From Platanthera guangdongensis (taxonomy: Eukaryota > Streptophyta > Magnoliopsida > Asparagales > Orchidaceae), in assembly GCA_039583875.1 (NCBI GenBank), contig CM077149.1:25557194-25621193 (forward strand): a stretch of 64,000 bases of DNA, given 5' to 3'. The notes beneath the pieces are model-generated. The model worked only from the letters and a program-made list of their open reading frames with translations, was not told the DNA's origin and did no database searches. A program made the translations under genes and the position numbers. Of this stretch, positions 1 through 9,630 are shown in pieces (the first letter of the stretch is position 1; each line of letters opens with the position of its first letter).

Positions 1-247
1 GGGTTCCTAAGGTAAAGTAACTCTTTCTTGCAGGGTAGTCTAGGTTCCCGTAAATATGATGAGAACTAGACAGTAGATGGCTCAAGACTAAATTGGAACA
101 AGCGTCTGGAATAACAGATGTGATATCTAATTGGGCATACTCACATTGAGCTCCTAATATGTTTTACCAGAGGGACTAAATGATAACTCTCATAATCGCA
201 GGTACTTTTGATCAGTTCCAGGACTTGAGTCATATTGTATCCACATT

Positions 248-306
<59 letters not shown>

Positions 307-1200
307 TTATATTTACACTTATATGTGTGTACATCTAAGGATAGGTTAACACGGTAAACATAAACCATAGATACGACAATGAAGACTTATCGGAAATTCC
401 ACTGGTTGATTCGAGAACTAACATCTACAGGCGTAAATTAGTTCACTGAAAACTAACGAAGATACGTCTTTGAAAATCTCGTCAACGAAGATACGTCATT
501 GGAAATCTTGCCATCAAGAAATGTATGGAAAAGCCCGGTTCAAACCCTAAATAGATTGGCTTTAAGAAATATATATATATATTTAGAGGATTTTGAAAAT
601 TGTCTTGATATGAGAAGACTTCGAGAATCCGGCGGGGCCCGAACCTTAGAGTTTCCCTCTTCACACGGAAATCCTTTTTTAAACTCATCGATATCGCATA
701 GTATCCCGCCGACCCTTCATATTCCGAAGGAAACTCGCCGATCGACAGCAGGAATCCCGCTGACTCTTCACATTCTCACGGAAATCCGTTTTAAACTCGC
801 CGATCGCCTCTTTCGTCGACAACAGTAGGGATCGACAATAGCAGGACTCTCGTCGATTGCCTTCCGCCTTCCCGCAAAATCCCCGGAAGCTTCTTCCCGA
901 AGGTCTCTCGCCGAATCGTGAAGGCTTCCGTCGACATCCCGCAGGACGCTCACCGAAGATCTCTCGCAGGAAGCTCACCTAAGGTCTCTCGCCGATTCTT
1001 CCTTCCCGGGATTTCCCTGCGGTTGCGATCAATCACAGTCGCGGGCACCTACCGGGTGTCCATCGTCTTTATCGAACTAACTCACCGTCTACGCTTTTAG
1101 GTAACCTCATCCTCACCCGTACTTGGACGTTATCACTAGAGTCGCTTCCCTTTTGACTTTTAATTAAGCGTAGAGTAGGGATTCTCTCCCTAGGTGTGCA
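1..1200. other. Region upstream of the TE-C env-like ORF, no gene seen
   Basis: No recognisable coding sequence. It holds a TA microsatellite (251-305). From about 640 to 1020 there is C-rich sequence with recurring CTCGCCGA and CGCCGATCG words, which resemble the TCGCCGA words of the TE-C LTR array. The position between a presumed pol to the left of the window and the ORF at 1201 fits an untranslated spacer of a Sirevirus-like element. This is inference, because pol itself is not in the window. Short open frames here look accidental. Confidence 0.4.
251..305. repeat. (TA)n microsatellite
   Basis: An uninterrupted AT dinucleotide run of about 55 bp. It gives artificial Tyr-Ile peptides when translated. 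Confidence 0.97.
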
Positions 1201-2453
1201 ATGGCTCCAAGAACAACCGCTGGGCTGGTCACTGGATGCGAGCTGGTTCGAACAGGGTTCTCTTAGGCCTCAGATGAATTCAGAAACATCATCCTTATGC
1301 TTGAAGAGGCTGGACTCTCATTCGTACTAGAGCATCCCTGTAAAATCCTGGACAAGGAAGTGCTGGAGTTCTTTGCAACCGCAAAACTCCGGAATGACGA
1401 CTCTCTTATCAAAAGCAAGGTTGTCGGGGCAAAGATCAAGATGTCTGCTAGCAAGCTGACCCACTACTTGCAGCTCACTGGCTCGGAGCACGAGGATTAT
1501 CTTGAGGAAGAAGACAAAACCAGGACTTTATTATTCTGTGGACTCACTCGAGGAACGAGGTCAATAAAGCGAAAGGACATGAATGAGGAGGGGAAACTTC
1601 TGTCAGACATTATTGGAAAAGTACTCATATGCAAGCCGGGCTCTCATGACCATATCTCTGCGGACATGTTCAAGATCCTGGTGGCAATTGTCTGTAGAAA
1701 AAGCTTCAACTGGGGGGCATTGCTTTTTGAGAAGATAAAGGACACCCTTAGATCTCCGAGTTTTGGCCGAATCATCAGTCTGTATCTCAATCAGTTAAAC
1801 AGAGATAAGTATGACATGAGTAAAGGTGTTCCTCTACATTACTTGAAGAAAATGGACTCGAGTGTTTTTGACAGATGGGAGAGGCGCATTGGGCAGGCTG
1901 CCGTGGTAGAACAACAGGACGCATCTCCAGCCGAGGACGGCACTGTGGCTGATTCCGTAGTAATCCCCAGTGAAATTCCTGATGCATTGACTGCAGGAAT
2001 TGAGGGGGAGACTCTACCCACTGATGCTCATATCGTATCTGACATCTCCCAGATAGCCAGAGATGTAGTGGCGAATATACAAGAAGAAAGTGAAGCTGTG
2101 CCGGAGAATGAGGAGGCCCTGAACCTGAACAATCTAGGAGCCGGAGGTGCGGTAGAGGAGACTGCTGACGAAGAGTTGGAAGATGATGCTGATGAAAATG
2201 ATCTAATGGATGATGAAGGTGAGGAAGAAGGCAATGAGGGACAGGAAGTGTTGGAGACTCAGGATATCACTGAAGTTCCATCTGACAAGCACGCTCCTGA
2301 GATCGTTCCTGAGATCATTGGTGCACCAGTGGAGGGGGAGTTCGAGAAATCTACAGATGCTGCAGGTATTCCTCCCTTAGAGACTGTGCTCGAGTCCAGC
2401 TCTACAGGTGCATCTGCTGAAGCACAAGGACAAGGAGTGCCTCAGGCTCATCC
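1201..2453 (+). pseudogene. TE-C env-like accessory ORF, N-terminal part (interrupted)
   Basis: Starting at the ATG at 1201, the frame has a TAG at 1264-1266 and then stays open (next ATG 1297) until TE-A enters at 2454. The N-terminal about 200 codons resemble the plant-transposon-type domain found in accessory ORFs of LTR elements, including the words VLEFFATAKL and HYLQLTGSE. A strongly acidic stretch (Glu/Asp/Gly-rich, coded about 2160-2260) and a Pro/Ser-poor linker follow. No signal peptide or membrane segment is evident. The frame resumes exactly after the CATCC duplication at 11923 and runs to 12982, so this was one ORF of about 770 codons. A PPT and an LTR lie downstream, so I place it as the extra ORF between pol and the 3' LTR of a Sirevirus-like element. 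Env-like is a positional label; no envelope function is shown. Confidence 0.6.
2449..2453. repeat. Target site duplication of TE-A, left copy (CATCC)
   Basis: CATCC directly precedes the LTR start TGTAAC. The matching copy is at 11918-11922. The duplication falls inside an open frame and the frame continues across it. Confidence 0.95.
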
Positions 2454-4740
2454 TGTAACACCCCCTATCCGTCGCATAGCATATAGCAGTAGGTCCGGCC
2501 GGGGCCCGACGCCATATACCACAGACAGACCGGGTGGTTACGTATGGAAACCATCCAACCAATCTCAACGTCCTACACAGAGCATTCTAGCGGAAGCAAT
2601 TTATTAAAGTTGCAAAACAAGAACCCAGCACAAGCATGAATGTCCACTAACATGATAATAGGAATGTATACAAAAATACCCAAAATATTCGGCCTTAAGG
2701 CCTTACAAAATGTTTCACTTGTCTTTTACATGATTTCCAAACCTCGGCTCGCAGGCCGGCCATACATGAATAAAACATAAAACATTTCCACTTGGGCCTT
2801 CGAGGGCCAGCTTTGCAAAAAGGGCTTTAGCCCGCTATTGACCGCTTGGTCCAGCTGCACCTGCAAGCAAACAAACCACCGCACGGTGGCAAACAAAGCA
2901 ACGGTCAGCAATGCTGACCAAATTATAACGATCCCGCCCCCAACTCGGGGCGGCGATGCTCCTTCCCTGCATTTCATTAGCACAAGCGAGCAATGCATAT
3001 AATCATAGCCATTTCATCACAGACGTTGGCTCGTACGGCCACACGTCCCGTGCACTCAGGGCACATTCTCGGTGAACCGGTCGATGCTACGTCAATTTAA
3101 GCCATTAACATTCCGGACCCACCACCGCCACTTGGACGGCCATTCCTATGAGCAATTCGTCTTCATGGTATTGGTCACGTCAATTTAAGCCATCGACCAC
3201 CGAAGACTCACATCTATGCCAACGGCGAGTGCCATGTACTTTAGGTCTCTCTAACCCGAACGACATAGAGCGGGTACGGCTCCATCTAACCCGTGCTCAC
3301 ATCGCAACGGCAATTTAAGCCATATGCGCGGGTCAAACTTTCACCGAGTCCCATTCTAACACAAGTCACATAACCCCGTTATGTTCAAGTTGGCTCTCAG
3401 GCCACCAAGTTGGCAAGACCTCGTGTCCGCCCAGTTTTCCGGGTGCACCTTTGGGTTAGTCCCCAAGGCTCCCTGCTGCAATCTACCGCGTAGAAAACCC
3501 GAAAAACACCAAATAGCACGGAGTCTTCTCCGGCCTTATGCAATGCAACATCACCGATCCGAACTACATGTCCGGGTAGGCTTCAACCAAAATGCCTATG
3601 TCCGTTCTCGCATACGGACGCTAAACAACGGGGACTTCACATATCTACCCGAAGGAACGCCTCCAACTCTCCGCAAACTCGCGAGAGCGGGCTTCCTATG
3701 CAAAGAAAAGAGCGACTCATGCTCAAGATGAGGATCGTTACCCTTGCGGTCCTCTTTGGCGCCATCGAAAAGTAATCGGATGGAAATCACCGCACTTGCG
3801 TTGCCTCCGTGGATCCGGAGTCGGCTTGCGATTCGGAGCTCCGAAGCTCCTCCAATGGCGGATCTAGCTCCTCTTCTTCTTGCCTTAGCTTTTCTTTCTC
3901 CAAGGGTTTGGAGAGATAACAAGTGGAAAAAGTGAGGGTTTTCTAAGTCAAAACCCGGGTATATCCCTTCAGGAACAACCCCCAGCCATTGGATCCTCAG
4001 TCAAAGAAATGAACGGCTTCGATTCGGGACTGAAATGCCCAATCTGGGCCGAACACGGCCTGGCACACGCCCGTGTCCAGGGCCGTGTGCCTCATTCGCC
4101 GTCAAAATCGAATCACCTGGAACCTCACACGGGCATCGAACACGCCCGTGTTCGATCTGACACGCCCGTGTTCCAACTGACACGGCCGTGTATCTGGCCG
4201 TGTACCCCATCAATTTCTCCCGTTTCCAACCCGAGCGCTGACACGGGTTCGGACACGCCCGTGTCCTTGCCCGTGTCACCTTGACACGCCTGGGCTCCAG
4301 GCCGTGTACAAGGTCTCGGCACTTCACGGCTAAGTGTCGACACGGGTCGACACGCCCTGCGACACGCCCGTGTCGCAGGCCGTGTGCCATGTCTCGACAC
4401 ACTGTCGACACCAAAGTGTCGACTTCGCGGGACGAGTGTCGACACGGGTTGACACGCCCTGCGACACGCCCGTATCGCAGGCCGTGTGCCGTGTCTCGAC
4501 ACAACGTCGAAGCACTGTGTCGACTTCACGGCTAAGTGTCGACACGGGTCGACACGCCCTGCGACACGCCCGTGTCGCAGGCCGTGTGCCGAGACCAAAG
4601 TGTCGACTTCACGCCTTAGTGTCGACACAGGCTTGACACGCCCTGGGACACGCCCGTGTCCCAGGCCGTGTGCCTGCAGCCAGAACTCAAACTGGCCCAA
4701 ATTATTCCCCTTTTGCTCCTTTGAGTTTCGGGGCGTTACA
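2454..4740 (-). repeat. TE-A 3' LTR
   Basis: 2287 bp, beginning TGTAACACCC and ending GGCGTTACA on the plus strand. Same length and near-identical sequence to 9631-11917. It contains the palindromic array at about 4050-4675 and small frames that merely translate the LTR. Confidence 0.95.
4050..4675. repeat. Palindromic CpG array in TE-A 3' LTR
   Basis: Many copies of ACACGCCCGTGT and GTGTCGACAC with linking CGACACGCCCTG and GGCCGTGTGCC words, in units of roughly 90-110 bp. In the minus-strand sense of the element the array lies just upstream of a GGGATATA TATA-like box. It translates into repetitive peptides on both strands that are not genes. Confidence 0.9.
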
Positions 4741-4777
4741 ACTCTACCCCTCTTAAAAGAATTTCGCCCACGAAATT
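4741..4777 (-). promoter_or_regulatory. TE-A polypurine tract and adjoining stem-loop
   Basis: Minus strand, directly before the 3' LTR: AAGAGGGGTAGAGT primes plus-strand synthesis. Next to it, 4760-4777 forms a perfect 7-bp stem with loop TGGG (AATTTCG/CGAAATT). The stem begins at the pol stop codon (4776-4778). A related stem-loop plus purine tract recurs in the 5' leader at 9559-9591. Confidence 0.8.
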
Positions 4778-7700
4778 ACATAAAGGGAAAAACATGTACA
4801 AAACTAAAATTTGTACCTGAGCGGAACAACTCCGGATATTCGTCAAGCATCGTCTGCTCTCGCTCCCAAGAGAGCTCCTCACGACCGCAATTGTCCCACC
4901 GGACTTTGACCATCCTGATCTCTTTATTGCGTAGCCGCTTGACCTCCGAGTCCTCAATCCGCACGGGCTTGACTTTTGTCGTTAGCCCACTATCCACCGG
5001 CACTTGATTGGCCGCGATCACTTGCGTAGGCTCTTGCACCGCCTTCCGAAGCACCGAAATATGGAATACATCATGTAAACCACTTAGCTCCACTGAAAGC
5101 TTCAGCCGATAGGCCGCTTCTCCTACTCGCTCCAGAACCTCGAACGGTCCAAGGTACCTCGGGCTTAGCTTTTTCAACCGTCGCACCCGCGAGACACCCT
5201 TGAACGGCTTGATCTTCAAGTATACATAATCGCCCACAGCGAACTCCACGTTCCTGTGCTTGGCATTATAGTACTTTGCTTGCCGGTCCTGAGCGATAAG
5301 CAACCTCTCCCGAATGGTTTTCACCAACGAAGTAGCATCATCCACTTCCGACCGCTTATACAACTTCGACTCGCCCGTTTCTAACCAAGACAACGGCGTG
5401 CGACATCTTCTACCATATAGGGCCTCGAAAGGCGCCATCTGAATACTTGCTTGGTAGCTGTTGTTGTATGCGAACTCCACCAAATAAAGGTGGTCCTCCC
5501 ATTGCTTTCCAAAGTCCAAGACACACATGCGAAGCATGTCTTCCATCGTTCTATTGACCCTCTCGGTCTGCCCATCCGTTTGCGGATGGAAGGCTGTGCT
5601 AAACTTCAGCTTTGTTCCCAACATTTGCTGCACCAGCCTCCAATCATTGGACGTGAACCGCCCATCTCGGTCACTCACGATGCTGCGGGGCACACCATGA
5701 AGCCGCACTATGTTATCCACATAAAGCTTCGCCAGCTTCTCCACCGGATCATCCTTCCTATGCGGAATAAAATGCGACACCTTCGTTAATCGATCGACCA
5801 CTACCCAAATGGCGTCGTTCCCCTTTTGCGACCTTGGCAAACCATGCACAAAGTCCATAGAGATGTCGTCGAATTTCCACTCCGGAATAGGCAAGGACTT
5901 AAGAAATCCTCCCGGCTTTTGGCACTCCGCCTTTACCAAGGCGCAGGTTTGGCACTTCGCTACATATAGCGCCACATCCTTTTTCAAACCCGGCCACCAA
6001 AATAGTTTCTTAACATCACGGTACATCTTCGTGCTCCCCGGGTGAATCGAGTACTTGGTATGATGCGCCTCGTACAACAATTCCACCCGTAAATTGCCCA
6101 CGCTTGGGACGCACAAACGACCGTCTTTCCACAGCAATCCGTCCTCCACAACGAATTGGGAATTTGACCCATCCAGAGCCTCTATCATGAACTGCTTCAT
6201 ATGAGCATCCATATCCAAAGCCTGCCGAATCCGATCAGCCAGGTCATATTGGACTTCAGTCCAATTCAGCACTGCTTCAGCACTAGATTGTCTATCCACA
6301 CAAACAATCTCCAACGCCTCCAGCTCCTGCACCAACCGCTCATCATGCACTGATAGCCAATTCGCTTGAGCTGGGGCTCGGCGACTCAACGCGTCCGCAA
6401 CCGCATTCCCTTTGCCAGGCACGTAGTGGATCTTGAAAGTATAGTCCCCCAGGAACTCCATCCACCTACGCTGCCGCATATTCAGATCTTTCTGATCAAT
6501 CAAATACTTTAGGCTCTTGTGATCGGTGTAGATATCAATCTTCACACCGTACAAATAATGTCTCCACAGCTTCAAGGCAAAAATCACGGCCGCCAACTCC
6601 AAGTCGTGGACCGGATAATTCCTCTCGTGCACTTTTAGCTGTCTCGAGCCATAAGCTATCACGCTGCCGTGCTGCAGTAGCACGCAACCCAAACCACTGC
6701 CCGAAGCATCGCTATATATCTCATAGCCTTCGGTCCCAACCGGCGAACTCAACACAGGCGCCGTGGTCAACCGACACTTCAAATCCTCAAAAGCTCGCGC
6801 GCACTCCGGCGTCCAAACGAACTTATGCTCCTTCCTCGTCAAAGTAGTGAGAGGTAGCGCTATCCGCGAGAAGTTCTCTACGAAGCGCCTATAATAACCG
6901 GCAAGCCCCAAAAAGCTCCGGACTTCTGCTACCGTAGCAAGCTCAGGCCACTCCCGTATCGCAACAATCTTCGCCGGATCCACCGCAATACCCTCTCCAC
7001 TCACTATATGCCCGAGGAACGCCACTGAGGATAGCCAAAACTCGCACTTCGAGAACTTGGCATACAACTGGTTTCTCCTGAGTGTCTCCAACACCAAATG
7101 GAGATGCTTGAAGTGATCTTCCTCACTTTGCGAGTACACCAAAATATCGTCGATGAAGACGATCACAAAATGGTCTAGGTACTCCCTGAACGTCCTGTTC
7201 ATCAAATCCATAAATACTGACGGCGCATTAGTCAGCCCAAACGGCATGACCGTAAACTCATAATGCCCGTATCTCGTACTAAACGCTGTCTTTGGGATAT
7301 CACTCTCCCTTATCCGCAGCTGATAGTACCCAGACTTGAGATCTAACTTCGAGTACACCGTCGACCCGACTAACTGATCAAAGAGATCATCAATCCGGGG
7401 GATCGGGTACTTGTTCTTCTCAGTCAGCTTGTTTAGCTCCCGATAATCAATACACAACCTCAAGCTTCCGTCCTTCTTCTTAACAAAGAGGACCGGTGCG
7501 CTCCAAGGCGAAGAACTCGGGCGCACATACCCTTGCTCCAACAACTCTTGCAGTTGAACTTTCAGCTCCGCCATTTCCTTAGGCGCTAGCCGATACGGAG
7601 ATCGTGACACAGGCTTTGCACCTGGCACTAGCTCGATCGTAAAATCTATCTCCCGTTGAGGCGGGGCTCCAGGAAGATCTGCGGGGAACACATCAGGGTA

Positions 7701-8225
7701 TTCCGATACCACTGAAATACAATCCATCGCGGGCTTCGGCTTTGCAACCTCCACTAGTGTAAAGAACAGTTCTGCTCCAGCACGAACCGCCTTCACCACC
7801 TGAAGAGCAGACATCAACGTCTTGCTCGACCCCTTTAAGCCCGTAAACGTCGTCTCACGACTTGCTCCCAGCTTTACTTCCTTGCTACCGCAATCTATAT
7901 GGGCCTGCTGCTCCGAGAGCCAGTCCATTCCAAATATGACGTCGAACTCCACCAACGGAAGTAAGGACGCCCGCAGGTCAAACTCCTGCTCCCCAATACG
8001 AACTTTAATGTCGCAGATCCTAACCGCTCGCATCGAACACCCATTGGGCAACAACACATCCAACTTATCCTTCGCCATCGAAGAAGGGACTCCGATGCGT
8101 GATATAAATCCTTCGGACAAGAAGGAGTGTGAAGCTCCCGTATCAAAGAGTGCTCGTGCCGGGTTTTCACAAATCAACACAAATCCTAACAAGCAGTGGT
8201 AAGGTAACATATACATAACAAGCAT
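4776..8225 (-). CDS. TE-A Pol polyprotein (PR-RT-RNaseH-INT-chromodomain)
   Basis: 1149 codons from the first in-frame Met. Protease DTG at residues 28-30. RT from about 205, with catalytic FIDD at 357-360. RNase H starts near D505 (SDASGSG). Integrase zinc region at about 721-761 (HH...CQTC) and catalytic D791, D852, E888, the last two separated by 35 residues as expected. The last about 50 residues (1087-1134) look like the chromodomain of Tekay-type elements, thought to steer integration to heterochromatin. The frame is the same as gag but separated by the gag UAA. The real N-terminus probably comes from splicing at 8186-8260 or from readthrough, because the segment before residue 16 is intron-like. 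No internal stops or shifts. Confidence 0.95.
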   Translation of the reverse strand: MLVMYMLPYHCLLGFVLICENPARALFDTGASHSFLSEGFISRIGVPSSMAKDKLDVLLPNGCSMRAVRICDIKVRIGEQEFDLRASLLPLVEFDVIFGMDWLSEQQAHIDCGSKEVKLGASRETTFTGLKGSSKTLMSALQVVKAVRAGAELFFTLVEVAKPKPAMDCISVVSEYPDVFPADLPGAPPQREIDFTIELVPGAKPVSRSPYRLAPKEMAELKVQLQELLEQGYVRPSSSPWSAPVLFVKKKDGSLRLCIDYRELNKLTEKNKYPIPRIDDLFDQLVGSTVYSKLDLKSGYYQLRIRESDIPKTAFSTRYGHYEFTVMPFGLTNAPSVFMDLMNRTFREYLDHFVIVFIDDILVYSQSEEDHFKHLHLVLETLRRNQLYAKFSKCEFWLSSVAFLGHIVSGEGIAVDPAKIVAIREWPELATVAEVRSFLGLAGYYRRFVENFSRIALPLTTLTRKEHKFVWTPECARAFEDLKCRLTTAPVLSSPVGTEGYEIYSDASGSGLGCVLLQHGSVIAYGSRQLKVHERNYPVHDLELAAVIFALKLWRHYLYGVKIDIYTDHKSLKYLIDQKDLNMRQRRWMEFLGDYTFKIHYVPGKGNAVADALSRRAPAQANWLSVHDERLVQELEALEIVCVDRQSSAEAVLNWTEVQYDLADRIRQALDMDAHMKQFMIEALDGSNSQFVVEDGLLWKDGRLCVPSVGNLRVELLYEAHHTKYSIHPGSTKMYRDVKKLFWWPGLKKDVALYVAKCQTCALVKAECQKPGGFLKSLPIPEWKFDDISMDFVHGLPRSQKGNDAIWVVVDRLTKVSHFIPHRKDDPVEKLAKLYVDNIVRLHGVPRSIVSDRDGRFTSNDWRLVQQMLGTKLKFSTAFHPQTDGQTERVNRTMEDMLRMCVLDFGKQWEDHLYLVEFAYNNSYQASIQMAPFEALYGRRCRTPLSWLETGESKLYKRSEVDDATSLVKTIRERLLIAQDRQAKYYNAKHRNVEFAVGDYVYLKIKPFKGVSRVRRLKKLSPRYLGPFEVLERVGEAAYRLKLSVELSGLHDVFHISVLRKAVQEPTQVIAANQVPVDSGLTTKVKPVRIEDSEVKRLRNKEIRMVKVRWDNCGREELSWEREQTMLDEYPELFRSGTNFSFVHVFPFM

Positions 8226-8260
8226 ATAAAGGAATTGACTTGCTATAAATTAAACCGTAC
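8186..8260 (-). other. Candidate 75-nt intron between gag and pol of TE-A
   Basis: On the minus strand the segment starts ACAG|GTACGG and ends CTTGTTAG|GATTTG. It is AT-rich, with a CTTAC branch-like word about 15-20 nt before the acceptor. It contains the gag stop codon UAA (8250-8252). Its length is a multiple of three, and removing it joins Gag ...VVTG to [16 protein letters not shown], which reads like the uninterrupted gag-protease junction of related elements. Unspliced RNA would give Gag, spliced RNA Gag-Pol. TE-B retains the UAA and most of the segment but has lost both splice dinucleotides. Splicing itself is inferred. Confidence 0.6.
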
Positions 8261-9404
8261 CTGTCACCACGTCAGCTTGTTTAATGGCCTCCTGTTGGCC
8301 AAGATTGTAGACCCTGGGTTGGGCCGGAGCATAGTGGGATGCGGTCGACTCCACCGCCTTTCCCTTCTCTTCATAAGTGGCTCCCGGCCTCCTCTCGGAC
8401 TTAGGACGTCCGCTCCAACAATCACGGGCGAAATGCCCCGTCTTGCCACAAGTAAAGCACGCGCCCGGGGTCCGACCCGTAGTCGCCCCAGAAGCGCCAG
8501 AAGGAGCTGGACCCGAAGTCCTATGCTTCTTGAAAGCCCTTCGATAGCCGGACTTTGAATTAGTCGGCACTCTGAACTCAGATTTCTTTTCACCCAAGCC
8601 TTTCTTCGCTTGTACATTCTTCATGTCCTTTTCCAAGGACCGGGCCGTATTGACCAAGGTTAAGAAACCCTGCGTCATTGGCCCCGACAGTAACAACCTC
8701 AGCTCATCCCTTAAGCCTTCATAAAAACGATTAGTCTTGCGCTCCTCATCCATGATGGTGGAGCTAGCATAACGACTCAACCGCGTAAACTCGTGGAGAT
8801 ATTCATCCACGTTCCTCTCACCCTGTACCAACCTCAGGAACTCATTCTCCATTGAAATCCTCTGAGTAGAAGGGAGGTATCTTGCTAAGAACAATTCCGA
8901 GAACTCTTCCATCGGAACGTCTATCAGTTGTCTACCTCGCAGATGATGCAGCTCCAAACCTTCCCACCACATCCTCGCTTCACCGTCCAGCAGGAACGTA
9001 GCAATGGTGGTCATCTGCCACTCCTCCGTCTCCGTCGCTGTCATGACTCTCTTCACCCTAGAGAGCCAGTCTTCAGCCTGAGATGGGGTTCCCAACCCCG
9101 AGAATAACGGAGGGTTAAAGCTCATTACATGCTTCAACTGCCTCTCAGTCGCCCTCCTGGGCACTATTGGTTCTACAACCACTTGCTCCATCCTCCTCGG
9201 CTCCGCCTCTTGAAGAGGTACTTGCTCCATCACAGGAGCTGGCTGCTGCGCTTGCCTCCCAGGCTGCGCATTTATCACGGCTAACACCGCTTCAGCCACC
9301 AATCTTATATTTTCAGCCGACAAAGGTGTTGCGGGAGCAACTTCTGGTGCACTACTAGCCTCAGAACCTCGGCGTTCTGACGGCCCAACACCACTTCGGG
9401 TCAC
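8250..9404 (-). CDS. TE-A Gag
   Basis: 384 codons as drawn, forming virus-like particles and binding RNA. The retrotransposon-gag domain spans roughly residues 95-230 (SFNPPLFSGLGTP, AEDWL, FLDGEARMWWEGL-like words). A CCHC zinc knuckle, CFTCGKTGHFARDC, lies at about residue 317. It ends at UAA, 8250-8252. The drawn start is GTG with an in-frame TAG just upstream. The first ATG in frame is residue 59 (codon 9230-9228). A CTATAG|GTG acceptor-like junction at the frame's beginning, also present in TE-B, allows that an upstream exon supplies the true start. Confidence 0.9.
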   Translation of the reverse strand: MTRSGVGPSERRGSEASSAPEVAPATPLSAENIRLVAEAVLAVINAQPGRQAQQPAPVMEQVPLQEAEPRRMEQVVVEPIVPRRATERQLKHVMSFNPPLFSGLGTPSQAEDWLSRVKRVMTATETEEWQMTTIATFLLDGEARMWWEGLELHHLRGRQLIDVPMEEFSELFLARYLPSTQRISMENEFLRLVQGERNVDEYLHEFTRLSRYASSTIMDEERKTNRFYEGLRDELRLLLSGPMTQGFLTLVNTARSLEKDMKNVQAKKGLGEKKSEFRVPTNSKSGYRRAFKKHRTSGPAPSGASGATTGRTPGACFTCGKTGHFARDCWSGRPKSERRPGATYEEKGKAVESTASHYAPAQPRVYNLGQQEAIKQADVVTGTV

Positions 9405-9558
9405 CTATAGTGGTACAAAACACCGTTAAGCGACCAAATAACATTGCAAACAGCAATTATAGGAACACGCAGGTTCCTCAAACACGAGTATTTTCATTCC
9501 TAAGTGGACATTCATGGGTTCTTTTTACTGTTATAACGATGACGCACACAATGTGCTC

Positions 9559-9591
9559 ACCACCCCTTAAAAAGAATTCGCCCACGAATTC
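9559..9591 (-). promoter_or_regulatory. TE-A leader purine tract and stem-loop duplicate
   Basis: Minus strand: a GAATTCG-TGGG-CGAATTC perfect stem-loop (9574-9591) followed by TTTTTAAGGGGTGGTGAG. It mirrors the stem-loop plus PPT at 4741-4777. The same block is in TE-B at 26771-26801. Confidence 0.7.
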
Positions 9592-9617
9592 ACTTTAAGC
9601 CCGACCAAAACCAGTAG

Positions 9618-9627
9618 TCTGATACCA
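9618..9627 (-). promoter_or_regulatory. TE-A primer binding site (tRNA-iMet)
   Basis: Minus strand TGGTATCAGA, three bases inside the 5' LTR end. It matches the 3' end of plant initiator Met tRNA, used to prime minus-strand DNA. Confidence 0.9.
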
Positions 9628-9630
9628 AAT

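Noticed and set aside
141..368. 75-residue frame rich in Tyr-Ile, and the similar one at 62658-62999
   Set aside because: Product of the TA microsatellite.
2726..3935. Small frames in the TE-A LTR (2726-2998, 3381-3731, 3596-3922, 3744-3935) duplicated exactly at 9903-11112
   Set aside because: Identical in both LTRs, on conflicting strands, no domain; LTR sequence only.
4001..4700. Overlapping open frames on both strands with repeated HGRVAGRV, CRHG or VSTRVDT peptides (also 11178-11850)
   Set aside because: They are translations of the palindromic LTR array; both strands are open because the repeat lacks stops. Same for frames at 28481-28969, 50185-50508 and 58171-58465.
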